Assembly (NCBI GenBank): GCA_029891345.1
Contig: CM056993.1
Coordinates: 277,900,016 to 277,964,015 of the forward strand
Length of the DNA: 64,000 bases
Reading direction: 5' to 3'
Source of the DNA: Dryococelus australis
Lineage: Eukaryota > Arthropoda > Insecta > Phasmatodea > Phasmatidae
Notes under the pieces: model-generated
Databases searched by the model: none
Told to the model about the DNA's origin: nothing
The model's input: only the letters and a program-made list of their open reading frames with translations
Shown here: positions 12,101 to 22,830 of the stretch, piece by piece
Layout of the letters: each line of letters begins with the position of its first letter
Numbering within the stretch: position 1 is the stretch's first letter
Made by a program: the position numbers and the translations under genes

Positions 12101-12612
12101 CATACAAAGTGTCTTCCACCAGCCTTACACCTCCTTTATTGTGACACCGATTCCTTGGTATATTCTGTTCCTTGTGAGGTCGTCTATAAAATAATTACCC
12201 CATATTTAAAGGCGTGGTTTGATACATCTAACTATGCGCTCGATAACCAGCAATGATTCCCTCATGAGAACAAAGGCCATTCCGGGATGATGAAAGATGA
12301 ATGTGCTGGGCACATCATCACACCTTTTGTGGGTTTACGTCCCAAGCTTTATGCATATGTTGTTGCGAATGAGCAATGCATACGTAAGTTGAAGGGTGTA
12401 AAACCTAACAAGTTACAGTCACTCAGGTACTAGGATTATCGAGATTGCCTCGAAAATTGCACAAGGATTTTGGGGTCCCAATATCAGTTTCGTTTGTATG
12501 CTCATGAAGTCTACACTAAATGCATAACCAAGCCATTGTTGTCAGGTATGGATGATAAGCTGTACATTCAGGCAGATGGAACATCAACTTTTCCTTGGGG
12601 CACTACAGAATA
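9184..12612 (+). pseudogene. Protein-primed family B DNA polymerase relic (Polinton pPolB)
   Basis: The reading is spread over all three plus-strand frames with many stops and shifts, so no product is possible. In order I see: an N-terminal region with LPKFNSN...CFHYAVIASLYPA (9.5-9.8 kb); a C2H2-like finger HVCNHCL...HTIHC (about 9.99-10.06 kb); an exonuclease-like start FVVYCDVES (10.15 kb); an endonuclease-VII-like CPIC...VDHDHLMGK...HNKCN motif (10.45-10.56 kb); DSFQFMSASLETLAGNLLP and KGVFPYDF (10.8-10.95 kb); DYAHA, then a LLVDVYKNFR...YGLDPAMY segment (11.03-11.2 kb); STYGKTLQNVH (11.84-11.88 kb); and polymerase motif C as YCDTDSLVY (about 12.14 kb) followed by KDECAGHIITPFVGLRPKLYAY. 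Motif A is not recognisable. This domain order is that of insect Polinton/adintovirus-like polymerases. A 15-base C run interrupts it near 9353-9367. Confidence 0.85.
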
Positions 12613-12846
12613 CCTAAGTTTTTTTTTTCTTCCCTACAATAGTTATAGCACAACAATAAATACAACCCACCCACGACACCACAACTGCCAATACCACACC
12701 TCCAATTACGTCCATCTGCAGCCACTATACGTACCTCCTATTCCACGACCAACCTAACATATATCTAAAGTTGTCTACAACATCTACAAATATATACAAC
12801 TGTTTGCAAAATTTCTTGCAACACCATCAAAGCTGCTTCGGCATGT

Positions 12847-13065
12847 TTGCCTAACTGTAACAAGAATACAGCTGTATTCGATACATTTTATAAAATAATA
12901 AGAAGAAGAAATTCACAACCTGACAAATCATCTACCGGAAACTGCGTGCATGTGATTGTTTTACACCCTGTCATTGACATGTGTGAGTATTTGGAAATTA
13001 TACTACCAGATGTGACAAATGAACGTCTTAAAAGTGCATCATTATGTAAACATATATGTAAATAG
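12847..13065 (+). other. 72-codon frame of unknown origin inside the Polinton
   Basis: A short lysine- and asparagine-containing frame lies downstream of the polymerase relic. No domain is recognised and neighbouring frames do not extend it. It could be the remnant of another Polinton gene or a chance frame. Confidence 0.2.
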
Positions 13066-14835
13066 ATAGGAAAAGAACATCAACAACAAAGATGTAGTAT
13101 ATTTGTAAATATTTATTGCCCAATCATTTTTTGAATATATTTTTCGTTGTTATTTATTATGCTACCTATTTAAGAAGATTTTTGAATGTTGTACCAGTAG
13201 TAGTAGTAAACAGAAAAAAATTTTAAGATGTACATAACTATGCAAAATTTATGTTGATGTAATTGCTAATTTGATTTTTTTTATAAAATATCTTCTTGTT
13301 GTTAATTGAAAAAAAAATTATGTTTGGTAAATTAGTTAATAAGATGAATGTCGTATTTTGATTCTGGTGATATGTTTGTTTTAAAGTATGTGAAAATATG
13401 CTTTTTGTATATATTTGTTTAATTTGTTGAAAAAGTGATTGAAAATGTCTTTTAGTCGGTCAATGTTTGATGTAAGGATATTTTGTATGAACATTGTAAA
13501 TATTTAGTTTTAAGGATGATTTTTTGAAAAATAAAAAAAAAATAAAAAATTGGAATAAAATTTTTAAATGTTAAAATTGAATACTGTGAATTGTTATTTA
13601 TTAGTTTAAAAATTCCTCGTGTCATTATATCTCTTGTGAATGATGAGTGTTTAGTTACTAAACAAAAAAATATATTCTTGGTAAACACGAGACGAATAGG
13701 TGACGGTAAGAATTTGAGGTATGGAGTTTGAAATGATTTTACAACCAAGCGATTGGAAGAGATTTTCAAAAAAAAATCTTCAAGTTACTCGTGTCCATCT
13801 TGATGAGGGAGGATAAAAAACTATCATATAAATTAAAATGCAATAAAACACACTTTGAAGAGCTGACGGGAATTACAAAAAAATATGTTGGAAAAACATC
13901 GAACATGTCTGAATGAATGAATTTGAAAGGAGAGGGAAACTCGTAGTATCTTCAGAAAACCTCTGTCGGCCTGCTGGTGAATTTGAAGAACCCTGGGGAT
14001 ATAATGAAACCAAGAACCAAGTCACACAAATACCTTTTCAGGGCCAGGTATGAAGAGCTCTTAGCTACACACAATGTTTTCAGCTATCCTTCAACTCTAC
14101 CGCTGGGAGATTCCAGCTAACTTTTAAAATAAAAAAAATATTTTTTCTCACAGCAACCATAATACTATTACTGATGCTGAAGATTCAACACGAAGATGCT
14201 TGCTGGAAAAACACACTCATACCTTATACAAAGTCAGAAAACATAATTGAAAGTTTAAGGAAAAAAAATCAACTATTTCACAATCATTCATTCTTCTTCT
14301 TACAATAGTAAAACTTTCGTTAAAAATATGGATACGTTTTTAAAACAATTATTGTTTCATTGTCTGAAGTAGGACGTAGGATATTCAGAGTTTTTGTTGA
14401 AAATTTTAATTCAACCACGCTCCATGTATATAACAGCTTATAAGCCGGTGCACGTCATACAAACCAGTCATTCATTCACCAGCCTGCCAGGCGGCACGAT
14501 GTGTTTTGGGGGAGCTTGTAGTGCGATTTCATTATGTGTGTTGTTTTAATTCGTTTAGTCATTGCCATGTACTTATGTTCGTTAGCCGTTTAATTTATTT
14601 GGAAACATTCGTTTTGTATTTTCATTAAAATTTCCGAGTTTTTCACCTCAGTCTATAATCAAACCAAGGCCAACTCAGGTTATGTTTGCTCTCGACACAG
14701 CTTATAAGTCAACATAAGTGGTATATCTAAGCCAGTGCTGCAGTGACCTCCCGTGCGAATGGATGTATATTAAACGTTTTCTTTTAACATATGTATTCCG
14801 TTTCTAAAGTTCCTCACCCGTTTCATTATTTTTAA

Positions 14836-15476
14836 GACACCTGGAGAGTCAAGTAATTGTGACCGTTTTTGAGTTAGCACTTGTTGACACCAGGTTATTC
14901 ACGTAGTTGTGTTTGTTTGAAATTTGCGATTCGATGAGTCCTACATGTAATTTATTCATAGGTAGAACTCATTTAAACACTCTGAAATTATATCTCCCGT
15001 GCAACGCTGTAATTCATTTGGGATAATACTATCTTTCAAAGTCATCTATCTACCAACACCATCTACAAGTAATATCACTAACAAAATTTACACTTATGCC
15101 ATCCTTGCACAAAACTCACCACATACATATACCCCTTCCCCAACACGCCACACCTCATCGAGTGCCAGAGTTCCAAGTGTGAGGACGTACCAGAGCTGTT
15201 CATCCAACCCACAGAAAGAAAGAAAGAAACTAATAAATTAGAGCCTTAGTGAACTCTTGCACCAAACTATGCATTTATCAAATCACACAAAAAAAATATC
15301 TGATTAAAAATTAACCCTTTCAATCTATTCAACCATTTCTATCCATTTAACCCTTTCAGTCCATTTAACCCTTTCAATTTTATTGATTCTTTCAATCAAT
15401 TTGATTAACCCTTTGATATCAATTTAACCCTTTCAATCAATCAAAAGTGAAGTGAAACCGGCCCGCCACTACTAGT
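14836..15476. repeat. Right terminal inverted repeat of the Polinton
   Basis: This is the inverse of the left repeat and includes a CTTTCAATC/TTAACCC array at 15308-15445. About 208 bases at roughly 15090-15297 have no counterpart in the left repeat. They hold a plus-strand 80-codon chance frame (14999-15241) and an AAAGAAAGAAAG run. Confidence 0.85.
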
Positions 15477-15482
15477 ATTCGC
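15477..15482. repeat. Right target site duplication of the Polinton
   Basis: ATTCGC directly follows the right terminus; see ATTCAC at 6903-6908. Confidence 0.7.
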
Positions 15483-17680
15483 GTCATTTAAAAAACGATT
15501 GGCAATTTTAGTGTTTGTCCAAAACATTAAAAAAATAACGGTTTTCATAAAAACTAGTTGCTGTTGGTTGAATAACGTGCGAGAGCAGCATTTGACTCGC
15601 ATTTGACGTCACTGCTGTTCTGCTCGCGACCATTGTACTTTTGCTCTCGTATGGACACATAAAAACCATGATTATGAGCGGAATAACAGTACATTCTCTA
15701 ACAGTACATTCTCCAATTTACTGCCGCTGTTATAACTATTTCGTGTTTCGAATACAGAGAAAACATTAAGCATTTGCCCTATGGAAAACATACAATTTTG
15801 AAGTATTTCTACTCCTGAAAACTATAAAATCTTACAACTAGCATTCACTAATTTTCAGTCCCTTTTCACTAAACCATTAACTTAAGAAAACGGATGACAT
15901 TCATGCTTTATGATAGAGCTGTGACTGAAAGCTTCGATTTCGGGCATGTGTTTAACTGAGGTGAGCCTATTCCGAGGTGTGTGCCACGCTTTATCAACCC
16001 TAGAATAAGTAAAGATAATCTTGCCGTTGCAACGTATCAAAGTCAAGACTTACGGCCAATGTTCTTGTGCACATAACTAAAACATTTAGGTTGTTAGGCG
16101 GTAGTAAGTGACAAAATAAAACATTATAAAACATTCTCTATTATCCCCCTCACTTTCGCCGACGATTACCAAAAAGAAGATTTACAAGGTGATTTCATTT
16201 ATCTTGATCACCTAAATCCCTCGTTCCCCTTCTCCAAAAAGAAGGTTAAATAGTAGTAAAGATAACAATCTTTACTACGATTGCACAATCCCGCTCAAAA
16301 ATAACTTTATGGTGGCATTATCATGTCTTAGTTTGTGGCACGGGAGCAGATCCTGTTAGGACAAATCGTCAACAGATTTTTCTTCGTGCCGGCATTAAGC
16401 CGGAAAGTTAAATGCATTTATCGATGCTAATTTTTCTTCTTTTTTTTTCGCAATTTCTTAGGCGAAATATTTAGTCAACAAAAACTACCGTTTCGATTTG
16501 GTAAGACGTTTCACTTTAATGAGAGACGGAGGGCGAAACGTCGTAATTCTCGTTCCATGAAATCATATTGGAATTTCAAAATCTGTGCTCCATCTCGTTC
16601 AGATGTTAATTTATTTAATTCCTGTGTTTCGTACTTATTAAATATTCGTTTGGATTGCCACCGGAGTTAAACAACTTAGTACGCACTGCTGCCATCTGCT
16701 GCATAACACAACTACATAAACTACATTTAAAGGTTATATCATTAAAAAAATTAACCAAAAACTACTACATCAAAGCGCAGTTCTACTTATCAAAACGTTT
16801 AGAGCATTGTCTCACATCCGACTATGATAGATTAAAATAATTAAGAAAAGAAATTATCTAATGTGAAAATACATGTAAAAAATGTCTTGCTCATAGTTTC
16901 TTTATACAAAAGTTATTACGACAATGATAAACAATATTATTTGTATATATATTGATTATTTAACTAGGCAGAAAGTAACATGGATGTGCTATGGTATTTA
17001 TAGCAAGGCAATCATCATCTTCGAAAGCTATTGGGCGGGCGGAGGGGGGATAGAAACGCATTTTTACTTGGGCAGGCGCGTAATAGCGGACTATGAATGT
17101 ATTGGCACCCTCCTGCAGATGTCACCATCGACGACAGTGTATTCCAGTAGCTATCAGAGTTGTCTCTCCTCCGTTACTTCCCTGGCTTGCTTAGACATGA
17201 AAAATAAGTGACAGCAAGTTATAGCTCTTTGCCTTTGGTGTGATATTAGTGGATTTTCAACTATAATCCAGTAACGATAGGTTTTCATATACGTGAAACA
17301 TACTATAACAATTTATCCTAGAACCACTTGGATACAATACATATAAATACATCAGGTGGATAAAATTTAATAATAACAAAAGTTGATAATTTTTATACTT
17401 TAAAATAATATTAATAAAATAGTTACTATAATAGCAATAACATTATTCTGTGTCCTTGACATGATCTAATGTTATATGTACAATTTCCACTTTCCATTTG
17501 TAATAAGAACTTTTTTTTAAATGTCACTTTAATCTTCTATGTTATGATTGAACACAAACATAATAACATCAAAGATGTACACATTTTAATAAATCGAACA
17601 AACTTGTCCCACAATATGGGTTTTTCTTTGTTGATGTATTGTTTAATAATCACACTAAAAGTCACGTCATTGAAATCACT
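15483..17680. other. Non-coding stretch, nothing recognised
   Basis: AT-rich sequence with only short chance frames (up to 95 codons at 16924-17211). A GC-richer patch around 17030-17190 shows no known motif. Confidence 0.4.
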
Positions 17681-17681
17681 T

Positions 17682-18345
17682 TTAGTCAGTACAGTCGTCA
17701 TCTTCTGAACAGGAGTCGACACATTCTGCATCTGCGTTATTTACACAAGAAGGAAGTCTGCACATGTCAGTTCACTTGAGGTTATTTTTACAATAGACTC
17801 ATTCAATTGCAAGCAAGGAGATCTAGCACAGCCTGAGGTGCTGGCTGCCCCTCCATCCAGTCCACTACCAGTTGCTCTACTCCTTGGTGTTTTTCCAACT
17901 CCCATCCTCTCGCATCTAGACTAGGCGTATGTTGATCATTCTGAAAACATCTCTTGCTTATAGCAGCTTGATAATTTGCACTCTGGGCATGCATGTTTCT
18001 TTAGGCAGTCTCTGCAAGATGGAGGTTGATGATTGTCTCTATCGCACCCTTCTTTGAACAGAATAAGTTATATCTTAAGTCGTTCACGTTATGTATTCCT
18101 CCAATTTGTCCATTAGTTCACACATGTCCCATTCATCTCCGAAATGCGAAAATGTTTCCTGTGTATGCATGATTGCAGACAGAATTTTGAATAAACTCAC
18201 TTTTCCTGCAAATACGCTTACTGTGTTACGCCTGGTAAATGTATGAAAGCCTATCAGAGCTTGGCAAATATTTTTACCAAGAGTGGAAGCTATTTTGTCA
18301 ATATCAAGGACTCGCATGCGTATTTTATTACCACAGTTGTAGGAA
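17682..18345 (-). pseudogene. 3' remnant of a conserved multicopy protein family, function unknown
   Basis: Minus-strand reading across two or three frames gives, in order: KIRMRVLDIDKIASTLG, then ALIGFHTFTRRNTVSVFAG (18.2 kb), SHFGDEWDM...ELMDKLEEYI, then ANYQAAI (17.98 kb), VVDWMEGQPAPQAVLDLL (17.83 kb), and a cysteine-rich tail MCRLPSC...ECVDSCSEDDDCTD ending in a TAA at 17682-17684. I recognise this from repeated predicted proteins of insects and cnidarians with a consensus G-H-x-x-TGCDT-x-SAFAGKGK block and a Cys-rich end, usually dispersed like mobile DNA. Here the GCD of that block reads RRN, and there are internal stops. The 5' end is lost where the CCATCTTGGATT array begins. No enzymatic function can be assigned. 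Confidence 0.6.
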
Positions 18346-18354
18346 ATAGGGGGT

Positions 18355-18845
18355 TTTGGAACAAAGGGATCCAGCTCTGGTTCCTGCTCCGGTTGCCATC
18401 TTGGATTACGTCATTTCCGGTCGTCATATTGAATTACGTCATTTCCGGCAACCATCTTGGATGCATCATTTCTGGTCGCAATCGTGGTTTTCGTCATTTC
18501 CGGCCACCATATTGGATTCAATTTCTTCATGCTCTGTCATTCCACCTCGGTGTCCACCAACTTGGATTACGTTTTTATAAGTCACCATCATACCACATCA
18601 TGATCTATCATTCCACCTCGGTCTCCACCATCTAGGATAACATTTCTTCATACTCTTCATTCCACCTTGGCATCCACCATCTTGGATTCCGTTTCTTCAT
18701 ACTCTATAATTTCACCTCGGCATCCACCATCTTGGATTACATTTCTTCGTGCTCTATCATTCTGGTCATGTGACCGCCATCTTGGATTCAACCTTTCACC
18801 TATGCTCGACAACCATCTTGTCCGCCATCTTGTTTTTTGCATCCG
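18355..18845. repeat. Array of CCATCTTGGATT-type repeats
   Basis: At least ten copies of a CCA(T/C)CTTGGATTNCGTNTTT-like core are arranged in two formats: short units of about 30 bases with GTCATTTCCGG (18390-18510), and longer units of about 55-60 bases joined by TTCATGCTCTNTCATTCCACCTCGG (18510-18800). Divergence between units is high. Chance frames on both strands run through the array. Confidence 0.75.
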
Positions 18846-19508
18846 TAAGATCTTTTTCAATACATAGTTGTACAAATATAAAATGACAAGTCAAATTACA
18901 GTATACATAGTTTATAAACTGGACATAGTTAACACACATATATATGTCAGACTACACGTGCACACATCAAATGTTCTCATAATTTGACCAATCTTCCTCC
19001 AACATGCTGTGGGGCGTCATCATTTTGGTGAAACAGAAGAAAAAGGAAACGAAAAACCGGAACAAGAAATGCGTACAAAGACATGTTATGCAATGATTTC
19101 TTAATTTTTGTAGTTTAGATATTCATGTATACTATAAAATGTTATTGTAGAAAAAAATTCTTTCAGCTGTTTTTTTAAAGAGTTTTTGGTTAGAAAAGCT
19201 AATTTCTTGAACACGTAGTTGTAACTTACTGAAAAGTTGTTTACCAAGGTAGGATGGCCCTTTCTGAACAAGTTTTAAGTTAACTGAAGCCACGTGTAAG
19301 TGTTTTTTTTTATTTTATTTTACTGTCATGCCTATGAAAGGACTCATTTTTCTGAAATAAATTACTGGTTTTGGACATGTACTCACATGCAATTGTTAAA
19401 ATCTCTGAGCTCTTGATAAGAGGTCTACATGAGTCTGACTTTCTTTTGCCATTGATTATCCTTACAGCCGTCTTTTGCATGTGAAACACATTTTTGCTGT
19501 CAGTGGAA

Positions 19509-20162
19509 TTACCCCAAAACGTTTACCATAACACATGATGGAATGAAAATATGCAGGGCGAAACATGCTGAACTTTGTTTCTGTAAAATATACGCAATGT
19601 GAGATTTCCAGTTAAGAAAATTGTCTACTTTTAAGCCGAGAAACTTAATAACTGCAGTTTCATTAATTTTATCTGTGTTACTGCTAACATATGAATTATT
19701 GTTTTTTCTGTTCTTTGTGAGGAAATTCATAAGATATGTTTTATCTAGGTTGAGATTTAATTTGTTTGCAGTAAACCACGCATTTAGCTCTGAAAGTGTT
19801 GTGTCCGTTTTTTGTGTAAGATAATTTACTGAGTCTCCAGATATTAAATTGCTAGTATCATCTGCAAATAAAATTGGAGTAGTTTCTGGGGTTAAGGCAC
19901 ATGGAAGGTCATTTATATAAAATAGGAAGAGTAGGGGGCCTAATATTGATCCTTGTGGGACCCCATGCTTGGTTTTTCCTGGTTCAGGGTAGAATGTAGT
20001 TTTTCCTTTGATCCACACCTGTTGTCTGTTTGAAAGGTATGAGCTTATTAGTTTATTTGGTGTACCTGAGACTCCATAAAACTTTAATTTTTCTATAAGT
20101 ATGTTGTGATTTACACAGTCAAATGCTTTAATGAGGTCACAAAATATTTCATTAGATGGCAT
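19509..20162 (-). pseudogene. Reverse transcriptase core fragment of the LINE
   Basis: This 217-codon open frame is the best preserved part of the LINE and includes palm motifs A (FCDLIKAFD), B (GVPQGSILGP) and C (FADD). The catalytic aspartates are present, but the frame is broken both upstream (a shift just before residue 1) and downstream (after about 19510), so it cannot give a full enzyme. Confidence 0.85.
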
Positions 20163-21084
20163 ATTTTTATCAAGTGCATTAAGAATGCTATTTGTTAGTC
20201 TGAAAATTGCATCATTTGTTGATGTGTTTTCCTAAAGCCAAACTGGAAATTTGATAAGATTTTGTGATTCCCAAACTGTTGCAGCAACCTCTTGTAAATT
20301 AGTTTTTCAATTACTTTAAAAAAGGATGTAATAAGTGAGATGGGTCTATAATTACTTACATCGGTCTTGTCTCCTTTCTTGAACAATGGTGTTACCATAA
20401 CCCATTTGAGTGTCTGGAAACAATCCTGTATTGAAGATGATATTACAAATATGGCTTAATGGAACACTGAATTCAAAAGCACATTGCTTTAATAACCTAC
20501 AACTAATGCCATCATAGCAGCTAGATAATTTTGGTTGCAAAGAATTGATTGTTTTCTCCACTTCTTTTGAAGTTGTGTTTGTAAAAGATATAGCAGGGCA
20601 TTCTGTATCCTGTAGTGTATGAATATGGCTTATATCTTGTTTAATGCATTTTTAATCATGTTTTCTACGACATGTAAGTAGTATCAATTAAATGTATCTG
20701 TGACTAATTTAGGATCTGAGGATATGCAGTAATGAACTTTTAGGTTTACAACTGGACATTGCTCTGTTGTTCTTCCTGTTGTGTTTTTTTACAACATTCC
20801 ATGTCGTTTTTATTTTGTTTTGAGAATTCTTAAGGAGGTTACAGAAAAAAATCCTTTTTTCAGATTTTATGACCTTTCTCAAAATTTTGCATTATTTCCT
20901 GTAGTGATTCATTGTGTCAGGGTTGCTGCTGGTTTTGGCGGCCTTGTATAGTTTTCTTTTGTTTTCGCAGGAAATTTTTATTCCTTTGGTGAGCCATAAA
21001 TTTTCCTTTGGATTTGTATTACTGTGGGTCAGTCGGAATGGGAAACCTTTTTCATAACAATGGAGAACTTGGCCAAGAAAATAG

Positions 21085-21560
21085 TTAAATATTTAATTTG
21101 CTTCGGTACAAGTATACAATATTGACCATTACTCTCTGCTGAGCTATCTTTTGAATTGTGAGATATTTTCCACCCGAAAAATGTCGTATTTTCTTATAAG
21201 AAATGCTTTTAAAGGGCATTTTTATGGAAGGCATAACTAATATTTGTGCATCATGATCTGATAAGCCATTTATTATTGGGAAACAGTGGCACTCTTCAAC
21301 TGCGTTACTATCAATGAAAATGTTATCAATTGCTGTCTGAATAGTTCCTTCTATTCTGGTAGCAAAATTTACTACGGATTTAAGGTTGAATGTACTGAGT
21401 AGACTATCGAGTTCAGTTCTTTGGTTGCTTTCTTTTAAATAATCTATGTTAAAGGCTCCACAGAGTATAATTTCTATATTGGCTCTGTAAATGGCTTTAA
21501 GATTTGCTTCAAGAAATTTTAAGAAGTTACTAAAGTTGGCAGAAGGGGCTCTTGTTTCCC
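21085..21560 (-). pseudogene. Endonuclease-domain fragment of the LINE
   Basis: The frame carries the DFN-like motif (as GAFNIDYL) and the SDHDAQIL motif of LINE exonuclease-endonuclease-phosphatase domains. The N-terminal catalytic half is missing. The first 15 or so codons of the open frame come from the neighbouring repeat, not from the LINE. Confidence 0.75.
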
Positions 21561-21569
21561 ACTTTATGG

Positions 21570-22830
21570 ACCTACGCACAGACACCTACCTACAGCTCTA
21601 CGTACCCACAAACCCACTGCTCTTCTTAACTTCCCAACTACACACTGTCTTACCAAAATACCTACTCTCTTACCTAACAACCTACATACCCACAGCTCCA
21701 TACACTTACCCCCAAGAACCACTGCTCTACCCGCCTATCTACCAACTGCTCTACCTAAATACCCACCCACTATTATACACCAATATCACTCTTCTTACCT
21801 ACCGACATACGTACCATTCATTCTACCCACCTGCTGCTCTAACAACTTACTGCTCTACCCACCTACCCACAAGTCTAACAACAAACCCCTATATATCTAC
21901 CCGCCTACCTATGACTAGACCCACACACCAACCTACATACTGCTCTACCCACCACTCAACTAACCTACCTGCATACAAACTAATCTATTCACCTACCCAC
22001 TACCCTACCCACTGTTCTACCTACCTACCCAAATACCTCTCTACCCACATACTGATCTACCCACCTACCCACCACTCTACTAAACAATTTCTAATCTATC
22101 CACCTAACCACAACTATAAAAACAAACCAATCTATCTACCCACCACTCTATGCATCTACACACCCATCTACCTACAGCTCTACCCATCTACACACCCACC
22201 CACCTACCCAACACTCTACCTACCTACCCATACACCTTTCACTCTACCATCCTACCCCATTCCTAAAGCCCATGCCCATACCTACTGCTCAACCCATCTA
22301 ACCAATTGCCTACCATTCTACCTACCCACACACCCACAACTCTTCTTAACTTCCCACCTACCTACCCACATATCCAACTACCTAACCACCTCCTGCTCTA
22401 CACACCTACTCATTACTCCAACCAATGTTCTACCTACATACCCACCACTCTACATACTTACCTACATATCCACTGCTCTACCCACTTCCCCACCAACACA
22501 GTGCTCTACTCACCTAACCACCTACTGCTCTGCCCACCTTCATACCGACCTACCCTCTTTCAGCTCAACTCAAATACTCACCTTCTCACCACCAGTCCTA
22601 CCCGCCGATCTTCATACCTAACACTTATTATCTTAATTACTGACTTACTTATGGTTCTACCCACTAAACATTCACCCTCCTCTATAGTTACCCAATAACT
22701 GCTCTACTTACAGATGTACCCACCTACCTAACACTCTACCCTCCTAACCTCCTACCCACTGCTCTACCTACCACTCTAACCACCTACTCACCTACCTACT
22801 ACTCTACCCATCTCACTACCCAAAATATAC
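21570..22830 (+). repeat. CTACCCAC-type tandem repeat tract
   Basis: The plus strand is almost only C, A and T, built from imperfect units of CTACC, CACC and ACTGCTCTACC. It keeps one plus-strand frame open for 376 codons (21491-22621), whose product would be nearly all Tyr, Pro, Thr, Leu, Ser and His with no domain. Lack of stops follows from the lack of G and the unit composition, so I annotate it as repeat and not as a coding region. Confidence 0.8.

Larger units (their letters stand above)
6909..15476 (+). mobile_element. Degenerate Polinton/Maverick element
   Basis: The element is bounded by long terminal inverted repeats (left 6909-7345, right about 14836-15476) and 6-bp flanking duplications. 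The left end reads AGTAGTATGGGCGGG. The right end, read inward, is ACTAGTAGTGGCGGG, followed on both sides by CGGTTTCACTTCAC. An AG-type terminus, a 6-bp duplication and a protein-primed family B polymerase together define Polinton. At 8.57 kb it is far below the usual 15-20 kb, and I recognise no retroviral-type integrase, packaging ATPase, cysteine protease or capsid genes. It therefore looks internally deleted and is certainly inactive. The interior outside the polymerase (7346-8640 and 12650-14830) is AT-rich and mostly without open frames. Confidence 0.85.
19101..21560 (-). mobile_element. 5'-truncated LINE (CR1/Jockey-like) with endonuclease and reverse transcriptase
   Basis: On the minus strand, from 21585 downward, I see the distal half of an apurinic-type endonuclease (GAFNIDYL, where the family has GDFN; LSDHDAQIL), a decayed linker, then the reverse transcriptase: LFKKGD...NYRPISL, FGFRK, a DLIKAFDCVNHNIL block, HGVPQGSILGPLLFL, the catalytic FADDT, LNLNLDKT, and FLGLKVDNFLNWKSHI. 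The C-terminal region QKGPSYLGKQLFSKL...FYSIHEYL ends at TAA 19101-19103. At least two frameshifts (near 20200 and 20400) and several stops inactivate it. The 5' end is lost at the edge of the G-poor repeat tract. I do not see the exact 3' terminus or a poly-A tail. The order and motifs fit CR1/Jockey-group elements; the exact clade is uncertain. Confidence 0.85.

Noticed and set aside
18355..18845. CRISPR-like spaced repeats
   Set aside because: Repeats and spacers are both diverged and irregular in length, and the context is eukaryotic transposon-rich DNA.
21491..22621. 376-codon open frame, the longest in the window
   Set aside because: It is made of CTACC/CACC-type repeat units; the product would be low-complexity Tyr/Pro/Thr/Leu with no domain, and lack of stops follows from the base composition.
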